From: Dehalococcoidales bacterium
GTDB taxonomy: Bacteria; Chloroflexota; Dehalococcoidia; Dehalococcoidales; Fen-1064
Assembly: GCA_028713395.1 (NCBI GenBank)
Contig: JAQTOJ010000089.1
Location: 1 to 7,555 of the forward strand
Length of the DNA stretch: 7,555 nt
Reading direction: 5' to 3'
The notes under the pieces are model-generated. The model did not search any database, was not told where the DNA came from, and saw nothing but the letters and a program-made list of their open reading frames with translations. Made by a program: the position numbers and the translations under genes. Shown piece by piece: positions 1 through 5,821 of the stretch. Within the stretch, counting starts at the first letter, position 1. Each line of letters opens with the position of its first letter.

Positions 1-161
1 CGCAACGCCAATCCATGCACGATATCTTTGCCGGCATTCCTGAAGATGAAAGAAAAAATCTCTGGGATTCTTTACAGAAGATCCGCGACCGGGCTCTAAA
101 GCTGGCGGGCATCGGGTATGAGATGCCTTTCCCGCCAAAGTATACCGACCTGGAAGATTAA
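1..161 (+). CDS. C-terminal end of a probable MarR-type transcriptional regulator (5' truncated)
   Basis: An open frame runs in from the left edge (first full codon at position 3) and stops at TAA 159-161, giving the last 52 residues of a protein. The visible part is a charged amphipathic helix (the FAGIPEDERKNLWDSL stretch, then KIRDRALKLAG), followed by a short proline-containing tail ending in TDLED. A helix with an 'E-R-x-x-L-W-x-x-L-x-K-I' pattern after an 'F-x-G-I-P' turn is how many MarR-family dimerisation ends look. The DNA-binding winged helix, which would settle it, lies outside the window. The gene converges on fpg with only 2 bp between stop codons, and no hairpin terminator is visible at the junction. 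The frame is secure; the family call is tentative. Confidence 0.5.
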   Translation, partial: QRQSMHDIFAGIPEDERKNLWDSLQKIRDRALKLAGIGYEMPFPPKYTDLED

Positions 162-163
162 CC

Positions 164-973
164 CTATTTTTTCTGGCAACTCGGGCAGTAATAGGTGCCG
201 CGTCCGCGGACCACGATTCTTTCCACTTTGCCGCCACAAACACCGCAGCTTTTTTGTTGCGCGTGGGCGACCTTGAAAAACAGGTGCGCCGTGCCCGAAG
301 ACCCATCCGGCCGCATATAATTCACGATGCTGGCGCCCTTGCTCGCCAGCCCGGCGCGCAGCACGTGAATGATGGCCCCGTGTAACCGTTTCACCTCAGG
401 TTGGCTCAATTTTTCCGCGATTTTCTCAGGGTGAATCCTGGCCTCATAAAGGGCTTCATCGGCGTACATATTGCCTACCCCGGCCAGGAATTTCTGATCG
501 AGCAAAACCGCTTTGATGGGGGCTTTGCGTCCTTTGAGACGGGCGGCAAAAACTGCCACCGTAAAATCTTTCTCCAGCGGCTCGGGTCCGAGTTTATCGG
601 TGATTTCCGCGGGGTCTTTAATCAGTTTCATGACACCGAATTTGCGTGGGTCGCGGAAATAAATATTTTTCCCGTTATCCAGGTGCAGGATGACGCGGGT
701 GTGTTTTGGGGCTTCACCTTCGCCGATAATCAAAGCGCCGGTCATTTTCAGGTGGATCACCAGGAATTCCCCGCCGGTAAGAGTCGATACCAGATATTTG
801 CCGTAGCGGTTGATTGCCTTGATTTTCTTGCCGGTAATGCGTTTCACAAACTCTTCCGGGGAGGGGCTGCGCACTTCGCCTGCCCACAGCAGCGTGACAC
901 CGGTAATCGTCCGCCCGATAATGTGCGGCTCGATTTCGTTTTTCACCGTTTCGACTTCAGGTAGTTCGGGCAT
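164..973 (-). CDS. mutM (fpg): Formamidopyrimidine-DNA glycosylase (bifunctional glycosylase/AP lyase)
   Basis: Fpg removes oxidised purines such as 8-oxoguanine and FapyG, then nicks the abasic site by beta,delta-elimination. The 269-residue protein has full family length. It begins MPELPEVET, so after Met removal Pro-2 is the Schiff-base nucleophile and Glu-3 the acid catalyst. K59 matches the conserved catalytic lysine. M77 (HLKMTG), R110 and F112 (FRDPRKFG) match the intercalating triad. The helix-two-turn-helix segment around GVGNMYADEAL (165-175) holds the phosphate-binding N168. The C-terminal zinc finger is intact: C243-x2-C246-x16-C263-x2-C266, with the catalytic hairpin Arg at 258. 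The start ATG lies 1 bp after the polA stop, with a GGAG ribosome site inside the end of polA (981-984), so it is translated as the second gene of a polA-fpg operon. polA and mutM are also adjacent in Bacillus subtilis. Confidence 0.97.
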   Translation of the reverse strand: MPELPEVETVKNEIEPHIIGRTITGVTLLWAGEVRSPSPEEFVKRITGKKIKAINRYGKYLVSTLTGGEFLVIHLKMTGALIIGEGEAPKHTRVILHLDNGKNIYFRDPRKFGVMKLIKDPAEITDKLGPEPLEKDFTVAVFAARLKGRKAPIKAVLLDQKFLAGVGNMYADEALYEARIHPEKIAEKLSQPEVKRLHGAIIHVLRAGLASKGASIVNYMRPDGSSGTAHLFFKVAHAQQKSCGVCGGKVERIVVRGRGTYYCPSCQKK

Positions 974-974
974 G

Positions 975-3698
975 TTATTTCTCCATTTCTCCCCAGTTAA
1001 CCCCGATCTTGGTATCTACTTTCAGGGGAATGCTCAACTGTATTGCGTTTACCATCATTTCCGGCACAAAGGTTTTTATAGTTTCCAGTTCGTCTTCCGG
1101 CACTTCAAAAACCAGTTCATCATGCACCTGGAGCAGCATTTTGGTTTTGAGCTTGCGGGTCAGCATCTCCCGGTAAATGTTGATCATGGCTTTCTTGATG
1201 ATATCGGCGGAAGTGCCCTGCACCGGCATGTTGATCGCCATACGTTCGGCGGATTCCCTTATCTGCCGGTTGGATGCCCGGATTTCCGGTATCATCCGCT
1301 TGCGCCCCAGAATGGTTTGCACGTAGCCGCTGTGGCGCGCCTGTTCTTTGGTTAGTTCCATATACCATTTCACGCCCGAATATTTTTCAAAGTAAGCCTT
1401 GATGAATTTCCCGGCTTCTTCGCGCGAAAGCTCGGTGGCTTGCTGCAACCCGAACTCGCTCATGCCGTAAATCACGCCGAAGTTGATGGTCTTGGCAAAC
1501 CGGCGCATTTGTGGTGTAACCTGTTCCGGCGGCACACCGTAAATCTGTGAGGCGGTGGCTGTGTGAATGTCTTCGTCGTTATTGAAAGCGCTTAAAAGTG
1601 CATCGTCCTGCGAAAGGTGCGCCAACGCGCGTAAATCGATCTGTGAATAATCGGCGGCAAAAAAGTACGAACCGGCAGGCGCTACGAATGCCGTGCGAAT
1701 CAAACGTCCTTGTTCGTCCTTGATGGGGATATTTTGCAGGTTGGGGTCGGAGGAAGATAACCGGCCTGTAATGGCGCGGGTCTGGCTGTAACAGGTGTGT
1801 ATGCGTCCGGTGCGGGGGTTGATCAATTCGGGCAGCGCGTCCACGTAGGTCGATTTGAGTTTGGCCAATCCGCGGTAGTTTAGAATATCCTGGATGATGG
1901 GATGGTCGCCCTTCAGGTCTTCCAGCACGCCTGCGGCGGTGGAATAGCTACCGGCTTTCTTTTTGGGTGGCTGTAATTGCAATTTATCGAAGAGAATTCC
2001 ACTCAATTGCTGGGTGGAGTTGATATTGAAGACTTCCCCGGCGTGACGGCAAATTTCCGCTTCAAGGACTTTGATTTTTTCCCCGAAAGTCGCCGACATC
2101 CTATCGAGGATGGTCCTGTTCACCAAGATACCGGCGCGTTCCATGTGCACCAGCACCGGTACCAGCGGCATTTCCGTTTCATCGAACAATTGCCAGAGAT
2201 TTTGCACCTGCAGTTCTTTTTGAAAGACCTCGTAGAGCCGGCCGGTCATATCGGCATCGGCGGCCGCATAATCCGCGGCGGTCTCTATATCCACCTGCGA
2301 CATCGGTATCTGTTTCGCCCCTGTGCCGATAAGGTCGGTGATCTGTTTCATTTCGATGTTCAGTCGGCTCATCGCCAGCGCTTTCAATCCCAGAGCCGCC
2401 TCATTGAGCAGAAAACCCGCAATCATTGTATCGAATGTGAAATTATGCACCTCGATGCCTACGGTAGACAGGGCTTCGATATCGAATTTCCCGTTGTGCG
2501 CAATTTTGGGTTGGTTCCCGGCGAAGACCGGTTTCAATTTCTCGACAACTGTTTCCAGCGGTAACTGAGGAGTGGTGGATAAACCAATGTGCCCGAGGGG
2601 GATGTAGTAAGCCTCTCCCGGCAGGGAAGACAGCGAAATACCCACCAAATCTGATTGCAAGGGATTCAGGCTCGAGGTTTCCGTATCGAAGGTGAACCAG
2701 GTTGCAGCTTGCAGCCTGTGCACCAATTCGTTCAACGATTCTATGGTGTTGATGATTTTGTAGGTGTGGGGTGGCGCAGATACCGTCTCGACGGGTAGGC
2801 TCGGTTGTAAAGCCGCCGGTTCGCCCTGCGGCATTTTATTCACCAGGCTGGTGAACTCCAGTTCGCGGAAAAGGTCTATCGCCTTCTGCCGATCGAAATG
2901 GCTTGTTTCAGCTTCGGACAAATTGAGCTTCACCGGCACATCGGTCACGATGGTGGATAACACTTTACAGCGGCGGGCTTCGCTTTCGTTCGTCCGCAAT
3001 AGCGCCTGTAATTTCTCCGGTTTCACCTCATCGAGGCGCCGGTAGATTTCATCGAGGCTGCCGAATTGTTGTATCAACTTGACGGCGGTTTTTTCGCCGA
3101 TACCGCGCACGCCCGGGATATTATCCGAGGCGTCGCCTTTAAGGGCTTTGTAATCGGAAATATGCTCGGGTTTGATACCGTATTTATTCACCACGGCAGC
3201 ATCGTCGTAAAGGTCGGCATCACTGAAATTCCCGCGGGGACGAGGGTAAAAAACTTTCACCCGGTCGTTCACGAGCTGCATGGCGTCGGCATCGCCGGTG
3301 ACGATGATGGTATCCATGTTCTGCCCGGTAGCCTGGCGGCTGAGCGTGCCCAGCAGGTCGTCGGCTTCAAAGCCTTCCATTTCATAAACAGGGATTTTGA
3401 AAACATCCACCATCTGGCGCACGCGTCCGAACTGCCCCGCCAGTTCTGAAGGAGTTTCGGGACGGGTGGCTTTATATTGTTCGTCCAGTTTATGGCGGAA
3501 GGTCGGGGCTTTTTTATCGAAAGCGATGGCATAATGCGTCGGTTGCAGGTCGTTGATGACCTTCATCAGGATAGAGGCGAAGCCGTAGACCGCGCCCACC
3601 ATTTCCCCGGTTTTACGGACAGTGAATGGCGGAATGGCATGAAAAGCGCGGTGTATGATGGCGTTCCCGTCGAAAACGACAAATACAGGTTTTTTCAC
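975..3698 (-). CDS. polA: DNA polymerase I with 5'-nuclease, 3'-5' exonuclease and polymerase domains
   Basis: PolA fills repair gaps and removes RNA primers. With the GTG start at 3698 it has 907 residues. The 5'-nuclease domain (about 1-290) keeps D10, D61, E111-A-D-D, G-D136-A-D138 and the helix-hairpin-helix KGDASDNIPGVRGIG (187-201). The 3'-5' exonuclease domain (about 310-495) keeps D338/E340 (FDTET), D406 (HNGKFD) and Y477/D481 (YAAAD), so proofreading should work. The polymerase domain (about 500-907) has motif A DYSQIDLR (683-690), motif B R732-x3-K736-x3-F740-x3-Y744 and motif C VHDE (858-861). The O-helix F740 position is Phe. One oddity is D688, where E. coli E710, the ribose-excluding steric gate, is nearly always Glu. 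The start choice: an in-frame ATG at 3755 would add 19 hydrophobic residues absent from the family. The GTG gives VKKPVFVVFDGN, aligned with usual PolA N-termini, and coincides with a promoter-predicted transcript start. Confidence 0.97.
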   Translation of the reverse strand: MKKPVFVVFDGNAIIHRAFHAIPPFTVRKTGEMVGAVYGFASILMKVINDLQPTHYAIAFDKKAPTFRHKLDEQYKATRPETPSELAGQFGRVRQMVDVFKIPVYEMEGFEADDLLGTLSRQATGQNMDTIIVTGDADAMQLVNDRVKVFYPRPRGNFSDADLYDDAAVVNKYGIKPEHISDYKALKGDASDNIPGVRGIGEKTAVKLIQQFGSLDEIYRRLDEVKPEKLQALLRTNESEARRCKVLSTIVTDVPVKLNLSEAETSHFDRQKAIDLFRELEFTSLVNKMPQGEPAALQPSLPVETVSAPPHTYKIINTIESLNELVHRLQAATWFTFDTETSSLNPLQSDLVGISLSSLPGEAYYIPLGHIGLSTTPQLPLETVVEKLKPVFAGNQPKIAHNGKFDIEALSTVGIEVHNFTFDTMIAGFLLNEAALGLKALAMSRLNIEMKQITDLIGTGAKQIPMSQVDIETAADYAAADADMTGRLYEVFQKELQVQNLWQLFDETEMPLVPVLVHMERAGILVNRTILDRMSATFGEKIKVLEAEICRHAGEVFNINSTQQLSGILFDKLQLQPPKKKAGSYSTAAGVLEDLKGDHPIIQDILNYRGLAKLKSTYVDALPELINPRTGRIHTCYSQTRAITGRLSSSDPNLQNIPIKDEQGRLIRTAFVAPAGSYFFAADYSQIDLRALAHLSQDDALLSAFNNDEDIHTATASQIYGVPPEQVTPQMRRFAKTINFGVIYGMSEFGLQQATELSREEAGKFIKAYFEKYSGVKWYMELTKEQARHSGYVQTILGRKRMIPEIRASNRQIRESAERMAINMPVQGTSADIIKKAMINIYREMLTRKLKTKMLLQVHDELVFEVPEDELETIKTFVPEMMVNAIQLSIPLKVDTKIGVNWGEMEK

Positions 3699-3704
3699 GC
3701 CTTT

Positions 3705-3713
3705 ATTATAGCA
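3705..3713 (-). promoter_or_regulatory. Extended -10 promoter of polA-fpg, probably giving a leaderless mRNA
   Basis: Read on the minus strand, the sequence is TGC-TATAAT, then AAAGGC, then the polA GTG. TGnTATAAT is a perfect extended -10 element for the housekeeping sigma factor. No good -35 hexamer lies 16-18 bp upstream, as is usual for this promoter class. Six bases after the -10 box the expected +1 is the G of the GTG codon at 3698. The AAAGG just before the GTG is too close to serve as a normal Shine-Dalgarno site. The box is seen directly; its use and the leaderless start are inferred. Confidence 0.6.
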
Positions 3714-3767
3714 GAGGAAATAGAGGGGAACGAAATTGAACATGAACATTGTCATGCTTCTTCAATT

Positions 3768-3824
3768 TCATCCCGGCAAAGGCAGGGAGCCGGCAAACGT
3801 GGATTCCCACACAGAGGGAATATC
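3768..3824. repeat. REP-pair (REPIN-like) inverted element upstream of the crotonase gene
   Basis: Two short hairpins face each other. The left one pairs TCCC (3771-3774) with GGGA (3785-3788), plus an inner GC/GC pair after one G-A mismatch, and begins TCATCCC. The right one is a perfect 6-bp stem, ATTCCC (3803-3808) and GGGAAT (3816-3821), with a 7-base loop and a preceding TGG. This matches the reverse-complement layout of common REP sequences (GTCATTCCC-loop-GGGAATCCA). It sits between the divergent polA and crotonase promoters. The right hairpin resembles the better preserved element at 4667-4740. The left half is degenerate. Confidence 0.5.
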
Positions 3825-3835
3825 GATTGAGAGTT

Positions 3836-3865
3836 TTGACTCTTATCCCCCACAAATGATACCCT
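3836..3865 (+). promoter_or_regulatory. Probable promoter of the crotonase-fold gene
   Basis: TTGACT (3836-3841) is followed after 18 bp by TACCCT (3860-3865), which has TG one base upstream (TGaTACCCT), an extended -10 arrangement. Transcription would begin near 3872, leaving a leader of about 35 nt. This leader carries the ribosome site AAGGGAG (3891-3897), 9 bases before the ATG at 3907. The -10 box is a moderate match, so the exact register is uncertain. Confidence 0.45.
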
Positions 3866-3906
3866 AAAGACATTATTCGCAATTACTCGGAAGGGAGTGT
3901 GAAAAA

Positions 3907-4662
3907 ATGGAATTCCAAACGATTAAATTTGAGAAAAAAGAAGGCATTGCCACTATTACTCTCAGTCGCCCGGAAAAAAGAAATCCCCTGAGTCCGCAGG
4001 TTTTTCAGGAACTGAATGTGTGTCTGGATGATGCCGATGCCGATAAATCCATTGCCGCGGTGATCATCACCGGCGGGGATAAGGTCTTCTGTGCGGGAAT
4101 GGATATTGCCGAGATGCAGACCTTTAAAAAAGAAGACACTTTCACTTTCTGGAATACCGGCTACAATGTGGTCTTCGAGAAAATCTATAACTTTCGGGTG
4201 CCGACCATTGCCGCGGTCAGCGGTTACGCCCTGGCCGGCGGCTTCGATCTCTCCATCAGTTGCGACTTCCGGGTGATTTCCGATACTGCCCGTTTCGGGC
4301 AACTGGAAGTGGACGTGCACCTTTCACCCGGTATCGACAGATTGTGGCGGCTGGTAGGGCTGAGCCGCGCCAAGTATCTGGGGATGACCTGTGAAATTAT
4401 CAACGCCCAGGAAGCATACCGCATAGGTTTGGCGGATAAGCTGGTCAAAGTGGAGGATTTGCAGAAAGAAGCCCGCGCCCTGGCGGCAAAATTTGTGGCC
4501 AAACCACGCGAGTCACTGGAAAAAACCAAGAATTCTTACATCAATGTCATCAACATGGACCACAAAGCCGCTATCAACTGGGAAACACTTTTACTCTGCA
4601 ATCTATTTGATAACGACGAACGCAAACGGATTATGGATAAGTTCCTGAACAAAGGGAAATAA
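3907..4662 (+). CDS. Enoyl-CoA hydratase/isomerase (crotonase) family protein
   Basis: Members of this cytoplasmic fold hydrate, isomerise or cleave acyl-CoA thioesters through an oxyanion hole. The 251-residue length is typical. The N-terminal strand/turn is TITLSRPEKRNPLSP (17-30). The first oxyanion-hole segment is CAGMDI (62-67) and the second GYALAGGFDLSISCDFR (106-122). The two acid/base positions of rat mitochondrial hydratase (E144, E164) correspond to D114 (GGFDL) and E134 (FGQLEV). The Asp/Glu pair recalls dienoyl-CoA isomerase (D176/E196), but the third Asp of that enzyme (D204) falls on G142 here. It is therefore probably catalytic, but hydratase versus isomerase and the substrate cannot be read from sequence. 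It is monocistronic, divergent from polA and convergent with the phosphatase gene; no other beta-oxidation gene is in view. Confidence 0.9.
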   Translation: MEFQTIKFEKKEGIATITLSRPEKRNPLSPQVFQELNVCLDDADADKSIAAVIITGGDKVFCAGMDIAEMQTFKKEDTFTFWNTGYNVVFEKIYNFRVPTIAAVSGYALAGGFDLSISCDFRVISDTARFGQLEVDVHLSPGIDRLWRLVGLSRAKYLGMTCEIINAQEAYRIGLADKLVKVEDLQKEARALAAKFVAKPRESLEKTKNSYINVINMDHKAAINWETLLLCNLFDNDERKRIMDKFLNKGK

Positions 4663-4666
4663 GTTT

Positions 4667-4740
4667 GTCATTCTCGAGAAAGCGGGAATCCATGTGTCCC
4701 TGCCCCTCTTCTGGATTATTGGCATAAGTCCGATAATGAC
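4667..4740. repeat. REPIN-like element: two facing REP hairpins at a convergent gene junction
   Basis: The 74-bp element starts GTCATT (4667-4672) and ends AATGAC (4735-4740). The left hairpin pairs ATTCTCG (4670-4676) with CGGGAAT (4683-4689), with one T-G wobble and a 6-base loop, and is followed by CCA. The right hairpin pairs ATTATTGG (4715-4722) with CCGATAAT (4730-4737), one T-G wobble and a 7-base loop, preceded by CTGG. Read from either end the order is GTCATT, hairpin, AATCCA, which is the defining layout of paired REP sequences. It lies 4 bp after the crotonase stop, and the opposing phosphatase gene ends 50 bp further on. The hairpins may limit readthrough both ways, but no T-run follows either one, so it is not called a terminator. 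Confidence 0.65.
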
Positions 4741-4760
4741 GCTTCTTTGGTATGAATTTG

Positions 4761-4791
4761 TTTAGGATTTCGTACTTGGCATTTAGGATTT
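4761..4791. repeat. Short direct repeat TTTAGGATTT, two copies 21 bp apart
   Basis: The 10-mer TTTAGGATTT occurs at 4761-4770 and again at 4782-4791. A shorter related TTTAGG stands at 4800-4805, inside the end of the phosphatase gene. The second copy runs into the phosphatase stop codon (4790-4792, minus strand). It may be a local slippage product or a fragment of a dispersed intergenic repeat; the window alone cannot decide. Confidence 0.4.
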
Positions 4792-5398
4792 ATAACCCCT
4801 TTAGGTATGAAACATTGTTGTGTTCTTTGAGAACGAACGTATTCTGCCGATAGTCAAAGGTGGTAATTGCCGCCGTGTCCATTACCACTTTCCAGAAACT
4901 GGCGTTATCCAGCCCCAGCATGGCCAGTATCAGGCATTTGTGCACGACCTGATGAGAAACAAGAACGACAGCCCCTTTGTGTTTTTGTGCTATATCCTGC
5001 ACCAGCGCCATGGCGCGTCTGGTCACATCGTCAAGGCTTTCACCGCCTGGCAGCTTTACCAGATGCGGTGTCAACATCCATTGCGTGAACAAAACCTTGT
5101 CTTCTTCACGCACCTGACTCACCGGTTTGCCTTCCCACCTTCCGAACCCGATATCATCCAGTCCGTCTACCGGCTGGACGGTCAGATTTAGCCGCGCGGC
5201 AATGACTTGCGCCGTCCTTAAAGCTCGCGTCCGCGGACTGCAGTAAACCGCCTCTACTTTGGTTGCTGCCAGGTATTCGCTCAAAAGGGTTGCCTGCTTC
5301 AGGCCGGCCTCATCCAGGTCTATCTCGATTCGTCCCCGGAAGACTTCTCCTTTGTTAAAAACCGTCTGCCCGTGTCTGGCAAGTATGATTTGTGTCAA
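4790..5398 (-). CDS. Histidine phosphatase family protein (phosphoglycerate mutase-like)
   Basis: This superfamily transfers phosphoryl groups through a phospho-histidine. From the TTG at 5398 the protein has 202 residues. It carries LARHGQT with the phosphorylated histidine H9 flanked by R8 and G10. The second phosphate-pocket Arg lies in SPRTRALRTA (R56). The second catalytic His is in VSHQVVHK (H149), and G-F-G-R-W-E-G (about 84-90) is the usual core loop. The general acid, normally Glu in 'L-x-E-x-x-F-G', is Asp here (D82). Cofactor-independent phosphatases of the GpmB/CobC/PhoE type share this pattern, so the substrate is open. TTG 5398 is preferred because AAAGGAAG ends 4 bases upstream; an in-frame TTG at 5413 would add five residues but has no ribosome site. 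It is second in a unit with the DUF4342 gene, 43 bp downstream of it. Confidence 0.88.
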   Translation of the reverse strand: MTQIILARHGQTVFNKGEVFRGRIEIDLDEAGLKQATLLSEYLAATKVEAVYCSPRTRALRTAQVIAARLNLTVQPVDGLDDIGFGRWEGKPVSQVREEDKVLFTQWMLTPHLVKLPGGESLDDVTRRAMALVQDIAQKHKGAVVLVSHQVVHKCLILAMLGLDNASFWKVVMDTAAITTFDYRQNTFVLKEHNNVSYLKGL

Positions 5399-5402
5399 GT
5401 TA

Positions 5403-5410
5403 CTTCCTTT
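5403..5410 (-). promoter_or_regulatory. Ribosome binding site fixing the TTG start of the phosphatase gene
   Basis: On the minus strand AAAGGAAG is followed by TAAC and then TTG at 5398. This spacing supports TTG 5398 and places the upstream alternative TTG (5413) before the ribosome site itself, making that start unlikely. Confidence 0.65.
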
Positions 5411-5441
5411 CAAACCCGGTTAATGGGTCTTGGATTTTGCT

Positions 5442-5702
5442 TTATTTTGTCGGTTTCTCGTCAATCTTTTCCACTTCGATGGTGCACTCGGTGACCAGTG
5501 CCGCGAACGCTCCCAGGGCTGCCAGTACCGGCGCCATCATAATAGCCAGGGCAGCGGCCGGCGCGCCGATGCTCAAAGGGATTTCCATGACGGTGCGCCC
5601 CTCATGGATGACGCGCACGCGGCGGATATTGCCTTCGTGGATCAGGTCGGTCACCTTTTCCACCAGTTGACTGCCGTTGATCGTAAATTTTTCCGTAGAC
5701 AT
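5442..5702 (-). CDS. DUF4342 domain-containing protein
   Basis: This is a protein of 86 residues whose molecular role is not known. Residues 1-38 form a polar N-terminal half with the family-type stretch LVEKVTDLIHEGNIRRVRV (13-31). Residues 39-47 (MEIPLSIGA) lead into an Ala/Leu-rich hydrophobic segment (48-70) that could cross or lie on the membrane. The tail TECTIEVEK (71-79) is also typical of DUF4342. No catalytic motif is visible. The start ATG has a near-perfect GGAGGTGA ribosome site 6 bases upstream. It heads a minus-strand unit with the phosphatase and shares a compact divergent promoter region with the flavodoxin-like gene. Recognition of the domain is by its sequence pattern; function is not assigned. 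Confidence 0.85.
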   Translation of the reverse strand: MSTEKFTINGSQLVEKVTDLIHEGNIRRVRVIHEGRTVMEIPLSIGAPAAALAIMMAPVLAALGAFAALVTECTIEVEKIDEKPTK

Positions 5703-5725
5703 CGTTCACCTCCGGCGTTGGCATC

Positions 5726-5754
5726 ATTAAAGCAATTCCTGCCCTAAATGTAAA
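5726..5754 (-). promoter_or_regulatory. Promoter of the DUF4342-phosphatase unit
   Basis: On the minus strand TTTACA (5754-5749) is separated by exactly 17 bp from TTTAAT (5731-5726), close to the housekeeping consensus. Transcription would start near 5719, giving a leader of about 17 nt that contains the GGAGGTGA ribosome site. Its -35 box lies 5 bp from the -35 box of the opposite promoter. Confidence 0.6.
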
Positions 5755-5759
5755 GCGCA

Positions 5760-5788
5760 TTGACAACCGGACTTGTCTTGACTATATT
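5760..5788 (+). promoter_or_regulatory. Strong consensus promoter of the flavodoxin-PLDc_N-ABC operon
   Basis: TTGACA (5760-5765), a 17-bp spacer and TATATT (5783-5788) make an almost perfect sigma-70 type promoter. The start point should be near 5795, followed by a strong AGGAGG ribosome site (5808-5813), 8 bases before the ATG at 5822. No further promoter is evident before 7430, so the four genes downstream are probably one transcript. Confidence 0.75.
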
Positions 5789-5821
5789 GTGTGCATAAAC
5801 ACCTGACAGGAGGAGCGAAAC

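Noticed and set aside
162..200. Terminator between the MarR-like gene end and fpg end
   Set aside because: The stops are 2 bp apart and no stable stem with a T-run is seen on either strand.
401..964. 187-codon plus-strand open frame opposite fpg
   Set aside because: It is an antisense shadow of an fpg gene that has every catalytic and zinc-binding residue.
1977..2564. 195-codon open frame on the plus strand opposite polA
   Set aside because: It lies wholly within polA on the other strand, has no recognisable domain or good ribosome site, and polA itself is intact with all motifs.
3699..3755. N-terminal extension of PolA from the ATG at 3755
   Set aside because: The 19 residues are hydrophobic and do not match PolA N-termini, the ribosome site is weak, and the segment contains the TGnTATAAT promoter whose start point falls on the GTG at 3698.
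3883..4320. 145-codon minus-strand open frame opposite the crotonase gene
   Set aside because: It is antisense to the conserved crotonase core including both oxyanion-hole segments; its protein resembles no family I know.
4670..4689. Rho-independent terminator after the crotonase gene
   Set aside because: The stem is only 7 bp with a wobble and no run of T follows; it fits a REP half-element better, though it may still slow transcription.
5399..5413. Five-residue longer phosphatase from TTG 5413
   Set aside because: No ribosome site precedes it, and the AAAGGAAG that suits TTG 5398 would lie inside the coding sequence.
5789..5803. Operator-like GTGT/ACAC inverted repeat downstream of the flavodoxin -10 box
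   Set aside because: Only four pairs on each side around an AT-rich centre; this is expected by chance and matches no known operator.
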